A stretch of DNA of 64,000 nucleotides from Nemopilema nomurai. Its lineage: Eukaryota; Cnidaria; Scyphozoa; Rhizostomeae; Rhizostomatidae. The stretch spans positions 824,640 to 888,639 of the forward strand of contig ML133450.1 of assembly GCA_003864495.1 (NCBI GenBank), given 5' to 3'. This document shows, one piece after another, positions 14,901-28,500 of this stretch. The notes under the pieces are model-generated. The model was not told the DNA's origin. It did no database searches and saw nothing but the letters and a program-made list of their open reading frames with translations. The position numbers and the translations under genes are program-made. Position 1 is the stretch's first letter. The number at the start of each line of letters is the position of its first letter.

Positions 14901-16258
14901 GTCGTTCACTATAGAACTGGCCAATACACCTTTTCTATGAAGATTGCGTTTCTCGAAAGTATTTTATTTGCTGTGAATCAAGCGTGAAAATTCATGGGTA
15001 GGTTGGGGATAAAACCTCGGAGAAGAACTTAAAGTTTCTCCGGTGAGTATGGGTTCGGGATCGAAACGAGCAAGTGAAAGCAATTTGAGAACTTTCAGTA
15101 TATTGTGAACAAAAATGCGTGATGTGTGAATCTCTTGACGGACCCATTTGGTGAGTGGGTGAATATCGGCCGGAGAATGCAGTGTTTTGAGTAGCATGCT
15201 TGTTGATCCGCCGGTCTAAACGGGAAGGGGGAAGGACTCCCGCCGGCCATTTCTATCACCAATAACCTTGCCGGACCAACAATAAACAGCATCTTGGTTC
15301 ACAGCATCGCATTGCCGGTGAAAAGGAGAATTAGGTCGTTCGCTAATTTCGACAAGGAAGGTTAAAATACCTAAATGAAATCTGGGTGAGCGGCCATCTG
15401 CTCCAGTTGACTTTGCCAGCGGTGCAGACATGCGAGGCTTTCCTCCCCGGCCATTATATTGTGACAAGCGAAGTTTGGGATTTTGTTTGCATTTAAGCAA
15501 CAATAATAGCCATGTGAAACAGAAAGCCGCAATTTTGAGGATTTGGCAACACCTTCCAGCCTCGAGAGAGAATCCAGCCGATTCTCATATCTCACCTCCC
15601 AGTACAATGTCGCCGCAAGTTTGTGAAATCAAATCTAAGTATTTCGCACATCAAGAAGAAAGGCAACTTGTGGCAGCCCATCTTACGGAGCTAACACTTG
15701 CCCGAGAATCTTGAGCACATCGCTGTATTTAGCCTAAAAAGTTGTAATGACTTAAATATTTGTGTTAATTTCCTTCCCCGTCACCGTAGCGAGCTGTTCC
15801 GAGTCAATCAATCTGGTTTGGCCAAAATCGTTTGAAAGAACTAAATTTCAAAACATGAGTCGAGTGAAGCTAGGTTAACGGCTCTAGCCAGTCAAGCTAG
15901 TAGGATCAATTTATTGCACACACGTTGGGAGATCTTACTTCGAGTAGGCGATGATAATAGTTTTGTGCCTTGTCGCCCTTATTCAACCAAAACCTGTTAG
16001 AAAATGGATAATGGCTCATCATACCTCTAAATCTTCCAGTGTCGCGTATGAAACCATAAGGAAACCATCTATTACATCTTCCTCGAACGATATCTTTCTT
16101 TTGCGGCTTTTCTTCGACTTCAGTTGTGAATTTTCCCTATCCTCTCCTGTCTCGATCAATGTCTGGCTTTCAAGACTGTTATCGCTATCCTTCGTCGCCA
16201 TTTCTTCGCGTTTAGGCTGTGATTTCGGCTTCTTCTTGCCGCTTGGCTTCTTCTCCAT
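2935..16258 (-). CDS. AUTS2: AUTS2/fibrosin-family protein, N-terminal exons (partial)
   Basis: Two coding exons: 16258-16025 (78 codons) and 3177-2935 (81 codons), both phase 0/0, so they join in frame across a 12.8-kb intron. The start is the only in-frame ATG of exon 1 (AAACATGG context). The peptide begins with Lys-rich sequence and has a basic cluster at about residues 47-55, then an EEDVIDGF motif at 59-66 and a short Tyr/Thr/Leu/Glu segment. Exon 2 opens with a Leu-Lys-Pro motif and continues as Thr/Pro- and Lys-rich disorder with a PPKKRR nuclear-localisation-like cluster. The basic patch, the EED(I/V)IDGF box and the following LKP match the N-terminus of AUTS2, FBRSL1 and FBRS as I know them. 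In vertebrates these are nuclear partners of non-canonical Polycomb PRC1. The central and C-terminal AUTS2 domain would lie left of the window. The family call rests on this short block, so it is probable but not certain. Confidence 0.6.
8843..8908. repeat. 22-bp tandem repeat, three units
   Basis: Three consecutive units start with GTGATTCG and end with ATTATCAGGCTG (8843-8864, 8865-8886, 8887-8908). Units two and three are identical and unit one differs by one base. Degenerate GTGATTATGTGATC copies continue to about 9000. Confidence 0.85.
9711..9766. repeat. 28-bp perfect tandem duplication
   Basis: The unit beginning TCAGGGGGGCTGTG occurs twice back to back (9711-9738 and 9739-9766) without a mismatch, followed by a partial third start. 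This indicates a recent minisatellite or slippage duplication. Confidence 0.85.
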
Positions 16259-19200
16259 GTTTAACAGTGTAATAAAGGCCCCTCTGGAGGGGTCTGATCT
16301 GGCCTGAAAGTGCGATAGAGTTGTTCGTAAAAGCGTGCTTCCTCCCTGCGACCTGCCCAACTTCAATGGCTGGCAGTGTGGCGGCTTCTCAAAAGACACA
16401 GTGATTGACAAGTGAGAAGTTGAACAAGGAATACCATACCGCCTCTTATTGTTCTCCAGACCACTCTAGCTGTCATTCATCGCCAGGTGGCTGCATACAG
16501 ACTTCCAAGGGTCGTTTTGAGCATAACAGTTTGCGGATAATTCTGTTACATTTAACTCCACGAATAAAATATAGCGAGGAACCTTTCCCGATTACATTCC
16601 CAATTTTTCACCTAATAAACTTAAAACCTAATGAGAACTTCGCGGTTGAAACCAGACAACTCCTGTGATCCCAAACTTCACAGGGAATAAACGGTCAGAG
16701 GTTTCGACATGTCCGTTCAAAATCAGGGCTACCTTTTCACTGAAATCATCGCATCCCAAGGCGCACATTTGCTTTTCAAACATAAGTGAGAGATTCAAAT
16801 TAAAGCTCACCAAACCAGAAACGAAGATGGGGGTGGCTTTGGTGAAACAGCGAAACACGACGCTTTTCGGATTTCAATAAAAGGTGTCAGAATATCGACA
16901 TCTGTCAAATTAAAAATCTCCATTTAATTACTTGTAAGTAATTTAGAATTTAATACCAGTCATTAACACGGGGCCAAATGAAGTGACAGAGACAAATCTA
17001 TCATGTAACAAAATGTTGTCCTTCTGCTTCGTTTATCATTTGATGTCCAATTTCCGACCAATCGAACGCTATTCTGCTGGCTAACCAAAATCAAATTCAG
17101 TCCCGGGTGATTTTCGTAAACAGGCGACTTATCGTGAAAACCCATTATATTTTGCATTTCACGCGAATTGCGATTCCCATTGATTGTTTGCTATTTGTGA
17201 AACGCGGTCGTTAAAAATTCATTGTTTTGCAGGGCCAACGACTTTAGGAAGCTCTTCGTGTTAATCAACGGACGTTTATTCAATAGCAATGCTGGCTAAT
17301 GTCCCCCTGTTTACTGCAAGCAATAAAAAACTTGCTTCAAATGGCACAGTGTCTAATTTGACTGCGTTCTAAATTTCGCTCGGCATTGAATTTTCGTACG
17401 ATTATAATTGACCTGTGTTGTTCACAAACCAAGTTGCATGGCGTATCAAGTGCAATCACAAGTGATTTTGAAAGTCGGTCCTAGGCACCAAGAGGTATTT
17501 GACTTATTCGAGACGCAGTAGGCTTCAACACTCGAAGAGGCGAATCTCTGTTTATTTTATTTACAAGTTTTCCGGGCAGATTTCAGGGCAAAGAGAGTGA
17601 AGTAACTTTACACAGGGCCACGAGGCAGGACACCGAGATGAAAGAAGACTTTGGACTAGGGACACCTTCAGTAGAGTCACTACTGTGATAATATTACGAA
17701 TTAATAAAAGAATGATATCACAGTAACATCCTAAATGTAATTACAGAACAAAGTTTTTGAACACATGAATAATATTGAATTAAACTTGTCTTGACTCATG
17801 TAACTGCACTTGCAAACGAGGCGGCCAATACCAAGTCGAGGATAGATCAATAATCTTGTCACCAACTATGATTCGTAACCTGGTGCGAATTATTCGAGGG
17901 CGATGCCAGCGATACGACAAGTACCTCCAAGAGAAAATATCACTAGTGATTAGCTTCCGGTTGAAAGGATATGATCTCAGATTATTCCAAAGTCCAACTT
18001 ACTACTTGTTTTTCATAATATTCCTGTCGATGCTTGCTCCCAAGCACATGATATCATGCGATTACGAGGCTGGCCAGATAAGCTTCCCCTGGGGCTCATC
18101 AACACATCAAACGGAACTATTTCTCATATAACCGAAAACAAAAAATAGTCCCGGGGTGAACATATTCTCGGGTACCCGGGACTGCGTTCTCCGCATAAAC
18201 ACAGGCCCTTAAAGCTACCAGGATTCTTGCTGAAGCAAAACAAACGTGATTGTGGGGTTGAAAATGAAGACCTAATCTTCGTTACTCTTCTTAGGGTCAT
18301 TAAACATAAGAATCCATAGGTCTTTGCATACCCTCAACCTTTTTGACACGAGTTCCCATTCTCCTCCTATGAAGAATGGCGTTATCTGAGAAGTGTTCTT
18401 TATCGTTGAAATGCTCTTTATCGTTTAAGTTTATCATGCCCTGACTCAAGGCCATGGTTTTCAGATAATTCAAAATTATACCCTCAGAAAAGATATCGAT
18501 GGCGTTTGAAAGCGATTCTGAATATTTACTAACAGGCCCAGAACAGCAAAGCCTGAAAGGCTATTTCTGTCGATTGAAATCTGTACTAAACCGCCCACTG
18601 TAAACTGAGCAAAGTCATGAGATGAAGCTGAAGAATTCTCGTATGCTGACTATCTAAACTTTCTTTGCGCTTCTTTGAAATGCAAGCCGGTGAATAATTG
18701 TCGCATTCAGTCACAACAAACCCTTTCAATTCACCAACAATTTGTAAACAACAATTCTCCAGTTGTAAGTGATTCGTCGTTCTCTGGGGTGTTGAAATAT
18801 TTGAAAACGAGGCAACCAGACTGAAGATGCAGCGACAACAAATACCACCAAAGCATGTATTAAAAGAGCGCTTCAACGCATCGTCACCAAACCGGCGACA
18901 GCATCACCGACGCCTGGCGCTCGGCGTCATTTGACGGAAAGGAATACAAAACTATGCCATGCAGTAGAACAAGCTTCAGTAAGATTAGCGGCAGTTCTTA
19001 CTTAAATTACCCAACCATACGAGTTATCATTTGTGGGGAAGCTGTCCTCTAAATCGAATTTGGGGCACGGCATAAGCAGGGGTGTGTCGATGGTACGCAA
19101 CCCTAACCCTGCCCCCTCCCCCTTAAAAGCTGCCTAAAAGACAGCCCAATCGGATGGCGGCAAATTCAGTTACAGGAAAGCATTGGCAAAGCGATCAGTG

Positions 19201-19696
19201 ACATTTAATTATAATAAAACTGGAAACTTAGATTGTTGTTTTGACACGTGTGGGCAGGTAATACGAATTCGGACACAGCCTTCCAACATTAGTCGGTAAA
19301 CTTTACGTCGAATTATCAACCATAATAACAGAACGGCTTTGAATTTCGTAGTCTCTATAAAGGAAAGCGAATAAACATGAACCGTTCGCGGGATTAGTTC
19401 ATTTTCGGAAGTCTCTTGCAAAACGTGTTTTTACTCTAGAAGTTCGTCGCTACAATAAACCCAGTCACATCTATAAACCAGACCAAAGGCTACAAGGACC
19501 TCGGAGACTTGAAACCAAAACACTTTTTGGAATGCAAGGAGCAACGCATACCAAAGGTGGTGGCGTTTTTGGATTGTTTAGTTGACGAAGCAAAGTATTT
19601 TTCAGGAATGCAGGAATACATGCTTCATAGAAACAAAGTAGCTCGATTTGCCAAATGCATAATAGCTGTAAATTGGAAAATATGGAGCCTAAATGG
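16259..19696. other. Intergenic, no gene seen
   Basis: The first few hundred bases probably hold the 5' UTR and promoter of the AUTS2-like gene, but no TATA box or initiator stands out. A small hairpin is formed by AGTCCCGGG at 18147-18155 and CCCGGGACT at 18175-18183. The open frames (such as 17856-18131) have no recognisable content. Confidence 0.45.
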
Positions 19697-20264
19697 GGGA
19701 GGGGGGTCACTGGCATTTAACGGATAGCAAAATCGTGCTGCTTTTGGTACGGAAATGCGGAAAACAATCATTTTTTCGGTGGGATTACGGCTATGGGGTC
19801 TGTTTGCGGAAAGCGTAAGGCTGTGCAAAAGCAATAATACTTGCTTAATTGGCTGATTTGATGTTAGAACCTGTCAAAAATGCCGGCCTTGAAACGCCCC
19901 AAAAGGCCGTAACACGAGGTATGCTGCAAAATTCCAAAGCGTATAACCGTAACAACAAGGACAACAGCGAAGTTCTGGCGCGAAACCATCAACCTGTCAC
20001 CAAAGCTGCTTGGGTGATTGCGACAGCGGTTCGGTTTGGCGCAAAATGGAGGACGGATTTCGTTACTGTGTCGCTTTTCTTTTGAAGCTGGGAGTTGCAG
20101 TGCAAACTATCTTCATAAAGATAATTTTCACATTCAGAGCCTTTGCTCATGCACCTTTAGGAGTGGCGGGAAAACAATTATAATTTACGGATTTTACGAA
20201 ATTTGGGGGGGGGGGAATTGCGGAAATGCGGAACAGCAAACATCCCAGTGACCCCCCTCTGTTA
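19697..20264. mobile_element. TIR element of about 0.57 kb
   Basis: The left end contains GAGGGGGGTCACTGG and the right end its inverse, CCAGTGACCCCCCTC, with weaker inverted similarity continuing inward. GGAAATGCGGAA-type motifs lie near both ends. There is no transposase frame, so this looks like a non-autonomous DNA transposon. I could not define the target-site duplication. Confidence 0.55.
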
Positions 20265-22314
20265 ATCTCAAACACAAGCACTACCATGCTACAAGGGTAA
20301 GTTGAAGCTAGAGTTACTTGAGAAGTTACTAGAGCCGGAGGAAGGTTTTCCCTGTCATAGTTGAGGAAGGTTGATTAGTAATTTTTATTAAAAACAATGA
20401 AAGTGGTTGTAAAAAATTGTTTTGAGTTGGTGACGAGGAAGGTTTGAATTATGAAAAATGCAGCCAGAGGAAGATTATTATTTTTCCTGGACTCTGACAA
20501 CGCTACCATGCTACAGAGCTAGAACTCTTGTGCTGACGTTAAGATGACAACAAAAATGCACAGAGCTGCTTGTTGGAGGATGCAGGAAGCTGCTCACGTG
20601 ACCAGACAGAATAGTTCCCACCAACAGGCTGTTTATGAGCAGTTCACAGAGTTGTTAAAGCCTTTGCCTAGACACGGGGATGTCCATGAACCGCAACAAT
20701 GATGTCTGCCACCAGTAGACGAAAAGGATGGTGGCTCCACTCCAGGGAATTAATTCAAAAAAGGGTATAGGGAATATCAATAAGGGTACATTTGTTCTGT
20801 GATCATGGTGTTTCGTTTCTATATTGTTCAGCTTTTTAGCATTATGCATTTTAGCATTAGATATTTTTTAGGATATAGTTAGATATTGTCGCTGCTGAAA
20901 TAGCTTATGATTAAATGAAATGAATTCATGTACGTGAATCATTACTGAAATTTTCTAGCTGTTCGCCAGTGAAGGATCTCCTTGTGTCTTTAGTGTCTAA
21001 AACTACCACACACACAACCCAAATACAGAACGCGTGAAATAAAGAGCAGGGGAATTTTTGGCAGGGGGTCAGTTTGTGAGTACAAATGTATCAAAACGTG
21101 CAAGGTAGGTGCTAATTGGGTAAATCCTTTTTAAATAGGGGCTAGATCATCCACTATACAGTAAATAAAGACGATTATACCTGTTTCTTGCAGGAAACAT
21201 GCATGCTACGACACATCCTGTAAATCTTTCATGACATTGAGCTTTACACCCGCAAACGTGACTCTTTGACTTTCTCCTACGAGGCAAATAAACCACATTA
21301 TTGCGTTCAAATGAGACATTATTCTATTTATACCATGTGGTATATTTATATCATGCGAGTCAGATATCATGAATTGTGGCAGATGCAGCTCCTACTGAGG
21401 AAATGATTCAATACATTTTCTAAGAGCCAACCAATAGATGAGTAACGCATCAGGAATTTCAAGGGTTTGTCCTCCCAATGAAATGAAAATCCTGAGACAC
21501 AACTCAGTAGACACTGCAGTTTTCATGGTCTGTTCTTTTGATGACCATCTTCGACTAAATACTAATACGGCTTTGTAGTTTAACTCAAAACTACCAACCA
21601 TCGCAATTACCAGTAAAGTAAACTGAAAGATCAAGAAAAATATCTCATTGTAAGTAGTGAAATTTCTCACCCCTAGAAATAAACGAAGAAGCAAAATCAT
21701 TTGAAATTTTCTCCCCCTAGCAATAGGACATTCTCATTGATTTAATCCGATTCTGCACATTCGTTTTATATATTCTGAAATGATATTGATACTTTAGGGG
21801 CACATTTCATACAAAGCTTCCCTCACTCCCTTTCATATGGCTGCTGCTTTCGAGACACCCCTGCTGGGACATTGTGCACCTTCTATTTTCCCCTTATCGT
21901 TACTTTTATTAACTGCACATGTCCAAGCTCAAAGTACTGCATCAAGCAATTTGCGTTTGGACTCTGAAGTATAGTTTTGTCCATGTTGAAAGGGTACTTT
22001 GTGGTATAAAAGCTGGATATGGGATTACGGTCATTGTTATCAAATAACGCTCATATCAACTTATGATATCATGAGATAACACGTATTATATGCGAAATCA
22101 CTTTTAAGATGGGTATCTAAACTGGCCCGCGGGCTTGGAACTGTAGCTCAAGTAAACGCTCAGCCATGACGTCAGTTCCCGAGAAGTGCTTTGTTCGTCG
22201 TACACTCATCACCAGTACACGCTTTTTTTCATAAGGAACCTACCTCAAGGCCGAGTTCCAAAAGTTCCTTATTCGTAGACCTCAAATCGTCACATTTTAG
22301 TACCAACAGTTCCT
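20265..22314. other. Intergenic, no feature
   Basis: AT-rich sequence with only short non-coding open frames. I see no supported gene, RNA or repeat. Confidence 0.4.
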
Positions 22315-22545
22315 TAAGACCCGTTTACACTAGCACGGATCCAAATGGATCCGTACCCAAACTAGCACAGATAGGCCTCCCGTTTACACTAGACCTGTGG
22401 ATCCGTACCCATTTGGGTCTGCTATCTGGACCCATTTGGGATCGCTTTCCAAGGTGTACTCATTTGGATCCGTGCTCGTTTAGGTCTAGTGTAAGACCCC
22501 GTTTACACTAGAACGGATCCAAATGGGTACGGATCCATTCTAAAA
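22315..22545. repeat. GTTTACACTAG / GGATCC inverted-repeat cluster
   Basis: CCCGTTTACACTAG occurs three times (22320-22333, 22379-22392, 22498-22511), and its inverse (CTAGTGTAAGACCCC) is at about 22486-22500. Between these are repeated GGATCCGTACC, CCAAATGG and CCCATTTGGG words in both orientations. The block is a foldback-like or nested transposon end cluster. The 106-codon frame that crosses it is a by-product of the repeats and not a gene. Confidence 0.65.
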
Positions 22546-25500
22546 GTTCTTCAAGTTCTCACGTTCAGTGCTTTGACTACAATAAACCTTAACACTTAAT
22601 AGAGGGGGGCGAGACAGCACATGCGGAAACTACTCGACGAAGCACTTGACACTCGAATAGCAAACAATCTATGCGAGTATTGGCTGCAAATGAATGGAAC
22701 CGGCTTTCTTGTTTTTGATGCTTGCACTTATATAAAAATTTCAAATCGAAAAGTTCCTTAGTGATTGCGTTATTAGTAGTATATAAGTTTATTAAATATT
22801 TCGGCCTTCTACATGTAGGTTCCTTATAAAGTGGTTTCTTATAAAAAAAACGTGTAGTCCTACAAACGCGTGAATCTGCAAAGTTTGATCAGCACAAACT
22901 TTCCAGAAAATGACAGCTATAGTGTGCCACCTCTCCACTCGGTTAGCTGTCCGGAATAAAAAAGAGACACGTTTTTAGCAAGGTGCGTTCTCGTAATCAT
23001 AGTAATCATTAGAACCCTTTCACCATGATAATCACCTTTTCTGTAGTAATATCAATTTCTACCCTAATTTATATAATTAAAATCATTTTAATAATTACTA
23101 ACGCTGCCATCATTACAATTGGCAAACTAATCGTATCAAAAGCAATGCCAGTGAAAATCACCCCATTTGTTGATACTCTTATTAGCTATTTATCAGAATT
23201 TGCTCTTCCTGTGAATGTGTTTTGTTTCTTGTCTGCCTGACTAATCTCGCTCGGTGTTTGATGAGAATGTAGCACATCCACTTGGGCCAACGCTTCATGA
23301 AGGCAAAGTATCGCTGAGAACCATTTGCCGGTTCCCACGTATCCTTAGCGGCTTTCGGCTTTCCCTGCACATATCCATGCTTCGTCTAGATTCAACAGGA
23401 TTTACAACCCGGACATTCAACTGGATCTTGAGAAGATACATTATTAACTAGCGATGAAAACCAGCAAGTCGCTTCATATCATGCATGGTGTACGAGCCAT
23501 TTACTCACTTTGATTAAGCAAAATTCACAATCCAAGTCTCTGCTTCGACCTTTTGCTGGAAATTTCAACGACTACTCCATTGCTTTTGTATCACATCACA
23601 GCAAGACTCTGCAAGCGATTAATCTTTTAGAGAAGACCATTCGGCGCCTTCAGTAACCGACGATTAGCAACCATTAATTGCTAGTTTTGCAGCTGCAACT
23701 CTGATGTTTGTAACTTTTGTTCATGTCTATAGGTTTCTTCGATGTCTGTTGTTGGAAATGAGATTTTACTGATGTCTAAATGTCTAAATCTTATTCTTCA
23801 AAAATGTTGACTTTCTTTACGCTCTAGGTATTGATTTCAGATCCTGATGCAGTGTTTGTTGTTATGTAACTTGACTTGAGGACACTTTTAATTTCTACCT
23901 AGACATTTTGATGCTAAGTTGAAAATAAAGTTAAATCTTCTTTCAGTTTATCTTAAGTATTTAACTCACATTTCCATGCATGGAATAGGTTTTATAGCGT
24001 TCGTGACGATTAACTAGAAATCTTTATGCTTAACAGATTTTCATTGCAAAGCACAACAGTGCGTTTCAATGTCCACATGGTTACAAAGTTAATCTTCTAG
24101 CACAAAAGAGCCCAAGTTCGTGGAAGATTGCCTTTAAAGCGCAACTCTCTTTTAGTAAAGAAAATTCTAAAATATAAGAAAAAATTACGCGTTTACAATA
24201 ACTTATTAGAAGCAACACCTCTGTAAAGCATCTTACAATTGCCCCCATTCCTTAATTCAGCGTTAAGGACATGGATCACATGACTAGTATGAGTATTGCA
24301 ATGTTTGGTGATAACATAAAATCCTTTTGGGGAACCATAATGTACTAAAATAGAAGCTCTATGTGCACTATATGGAAGGATCATCACTTGCACCGAGACA
24401 TGCCCATCTTTCTTCATTTTGTTACCCCTTCATTTTAGAGTTCTTTGTCGCTAAAGAAGTATTGTTGAGTCCAGAGGTCAGTAAGTGAATTTTTAATTTG
24501 CTTTAGATAACCTAACTAGCTTATCAATATACTCATATGGAGCATATTTTGTTTTACTTTACTCAAAAGCCAAAGATATTTGCATTTGATTTGTGCTTTG
24601 TGATACGATTGCTGTTTGCCTTTGCTTCGTGAATCTGGGTCAACGTGGTCTTCATCCAAAGTAAGTCGTAAAATAATACAATCAATTAGGGCCTTTCATA
24701 GAGAAATAATAAGAAATTTGTGTCTTGCAAAAGACGTGTCATTTCTACTAAAATATGATCATAAGTGCTAGCAAACGAACGTTGGCGAAGATAAGGGGAA
24801 CCGAGGTATTAAGAATGGAATGGAAACAGTCTTTTGAAGCATGCATCAGGTGAACTAATTTGATTTGTTAGACAGCGTTATCGTAGGCGTTTTTAGGTTG
24901 TCAATTGTCGAATTACATATTCAATTTATGTGAGCGGTGGACAATGGCAAAAAACGTGATAAATATTTTTATAAATACAAGTTGGTTGCCTATTTAATGT
25001 TTCCCAAGAAAAGCTTAAAAAATCACCGTGGAGGAAATGCTTTTATTTATCCGGGAAAGATATTAGATTTTTGGTACTCATCACTTTGACATAACTGTAT
25101 TAGCCTTTGATAACCAAAAAAAAAGGAAAGCTCTGATTCTAATCCGTGGCATTAGTGAGGAAGGCTTCGCTCTTGATCGGTGCTTAGAAGTTTGAATTAC
25201 AGTAGACTTCCTGATAGTGGAGGTTTGGCCCTGATATGTGATTGATCGTGACGGATCGTGAAGTTATTGTGCTGCGTATACCTGTTTCGAGCATGGTATA
25301 TTCAGGAAGACAACAAACGCGCAATCTCAAGCCACATCCCAACAAATCTGGGATATGGGCTAGATTTGGAATATGGGATATCGTATTTTCTATTTAAGCA
25401 GGTATTGGTCTGTTAGGCTGCTGACAATAAGCGACGTTTCCAGACACCACCGAGCCATTTAATATGACACAGAGCGACATTAGATGACAAAGGCTACAAT

Positions 25501-28500
25501 CTTCTTGTTGATCCGAATGAGAGTGAAGCTGCTATACAAACGGCGTTTATTGCCTTTACTTCTCTGCAAATGTTGAAGGGAATTAAAGCATATTTAAATG
25601 GCTCCGAGCCAGCAAGCTCGAACTGTCAATCAAACTTCAACCAATCACAAGTATCCATCTACCATTTCACGTGGTCACTTCCACTGTAGATTGCACGCGA
25701 TATGCCTTTGGATCTACTTCACGTGCACAGCTACAATGTGACTACACTGCGCAGGTTCTGTACTGTCTATTTTTAGAAAGAGCTTGATCTATGCATATAT
25801 TCCTTCTAACGAACAACCCCTTGGATAGCAAGCATCTGCTTAACCTTGACATGATAACTGACGAGTAAAAATATGGACAATTTTGCAAGTGGCGTGGTTT
25901 AAGCTCTGTTTTCATAAGATTTGTACGAACGGACAAAATCGTGTCACTTTTTTTAAAAAGTAACTTCCTCAAAAGGATGTACTATATATGCCTCCATATG
26001 CAACTGCATAAAAATCCTCTTTTGATACAATGTCCTCCTGAACTCTTGCAGGTGCTTCAAGCACTTCGGCATGCATGTACCTTATAAAACCTATATTTAC
26101 ATATTGTGAGCTAGAATCAACAGAGAAACAAATAGAAAGTAAAATAGGCTAATAAACCTCAGTTGCGCTCATTGCCATACTTCATGAAGCCAAAATCATC
26201 TAATTTCTTATCTATTTCATCTCATTCTCGTTGAGAAAAAGTTTTCTGACGCACTTCTAAAAGCTTATATCAACAGCTATAGCGTAGTCAATCCTATTTT
26301 GTTCATTTAGAATATATTCTAAGCTTCACTAATTCCATTCCAGCAGTGTAGAGCATGGACTCATATTGCTGAAATTTTATAATGGACTTCTAAGAACGTG
26401 GAAATTCCTTTTAAGTAGAATTTGTTTACTTCTGTTTGACAAAGACATGCTTTATTTATTCTTCTTTGTTGAACGTGAAAGAAATTCAGAGAAAATTAAC
26501 GCTAACTTCTTGGATAAGAATCTACCTTCTCTCTTTGATCATGGTTGATTGGATGTAAATATTCACAATGGTTGCACATAGTTATGCCAGCCTTTAGTGG
26601 TTTTTAAGCGAGCTAAGTTTAAGCGTATGCAAATGAACATAAGTAAAGTCGTTAAAGTAAATCAAGGTTTGAAGGTTGAAATCAAACCGAACAGCCTTGA
26701 CTAAAACCTACAACATTATATTTGTTATTCGTATAGCATAAATTTTCATAGCAACTTGGATATCATGCTGTTTTATTTAAAGGCCGTTGATTTAATATTG
26801 ACGATGCTTTAACATTTTAATACTTTATATGATGCTGTATTTCTCGTGTTCAACATAGCAAACAAATCACACCCAGCTGGTTAAATAATTTCATTTCTGG
26901 AAAACACAGCCGTGAATCTGATCAGTCTTCAACTAAAGCCTCAAGGCAGATGCCCCCTTATCTGCACAAATTTGTTTCTATTAATGGGTTAGAGGGTAAG
27001 TGTTGGTGAAAGGCGTGAAGGGGGTCTTTATTTACCTGTCTATCAGTATAGGACAAGGAGTGGCTCTCTCTATTGACATTGCAAAGGAAACTTTAGAGAT
27101 GCTTTAATTAGTAATGACGATATCAAGTTTATAGATTTCAGAAAGAATGGTTGAGAAAATTAGATGAACACGAAGAGGTTAAGTGCTCCAAAACATTTAT
27201 GTTCTGGGAATGGAAGATAAGAACATACTTGAGAAAACTAAAAGTGCCCCAAGAGAGACGACCCTGCACTTAATGGCGTAGGACATGCGGAGGCTGACTG
27301 CAGGGGGCACTTTCACCGGTTGTGAAAAGGTACCCCATCTTAAGAAACGCTTGAGGGGGCACGTGCCCCCGGATCCTATGTCTATGTTTGTACTAAGGGG
27401 ACAAAACCAGATTTTGAGCGCTGCTGTCGATTTAATGGGCCCCTGATAAGCGTCACAAAACGTACTCTTGCAGGATAGGTGAATCGGTGAATGTGTCTGT
27501 TTCGGAACCATTTCTAAAGTCAACATTTGCACTGCAAAATCAAACATCAAATATGATTGCCTTTAAATATTGTCTTCTGGGCAATGCTCTATTGATTTTC
27601 CATTTCACCTTCTGTGAGCTTGAAATGTCGGTCCCTAAAATAATCATCGTTTTACAAAGCCTTCAGGCTTCTCACGATGACAATTCGAGACACTAGACAA
27701 GTGGAGGCCAGTCCACTTAGTCAACATTGAAACGGTCCAGAAAAAACGGATTCAATGGAGAAACGGATTCTATGGAAAGTTGAAACGAGCTTAGATGAAC
27801 GGAACACTCTGTTTTACACGACTCGATGAACTGAACATGGTTAGCACTGTACCTTAGCAGAAGAGAATTTCGATGAGCCTTTAAAAGGTTAGCCCCGAAT
27901 ACGACTTCGAATGCAATGGAATGCGCTATTTTGAGCGCACTGCCCATTTCAATGGCGTTGTGGGATAGAGTGATTAGCGCCTTTTAACGCTGCCTTTTTG
28001 CTGCCCCGGTATGGTTCAACTAAGTACTCATTTTCAAGTCAGTGAACGGAAGACTGTCCGGGATCGAGCCCAGAATCAACAAGACGTATAGCCACTGGTA
28101 GTCGACTGCCTTCTCAACTTTGCAGCCTCAACTCTGACATATGCATTTATCTGATTAAATGCTTTTTAATACTGGGAGTGTTTGTAATCATGATAAAGTG
28201 AATTTAGACCAAATCTTTGAAGGACGAGAATTCGGACTGGAAGTTATTCTTTTGGGAACAAGCATCGGTGCCGTAAAAAGTGACTCAGTCATCATCTTTT
28301 CCACCAACCAAATCACCAATGTCATTAAGCATCTAGCTGACACCTCTGAGGAGCAAGTGGACCTTCCTTGAACCAGAATTGTATCCTCCGCCACACTTAC
28401 CCATCCCCGTAAAAAACCTTATCTTTTACTGACAAATTTCCGTGAAAAACAACATAATTGAATGACATGGCTTAGACTTGTGTTGCTGAAGATAACACTT

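Larger units (their letters stand above)
3178..16024. other. Long first intron of the AUTS2-like gene
   Basis: Nearly 13 kb of AT-rich non-coding sequence. It contains a 22-bp tandem repeat (8843-8908), a 28-bp duplication (9711-9766) and a (CCCCCA)-type run near 9333-9350. Open frames of 60-135 codons occur on both strands (for example 6642-6971, 7544-7879 and 11167-11421), but none has a recognisable domain or a convincing exon chain. Very long early introns are typical of AUTS2 genes in animals. Confidence 0.5.

Noticed and set aside
22191..22511. 106-codon frame
   Set aside because: Generated by the inverted-repeat cluster.
28159..28371. 70-codon plus-strand frame with plausible amino-acid composition
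   Set aside because: The reverse strand is open over the same span, and there is no domain or promoter context. Possibly an old repeat fragment.
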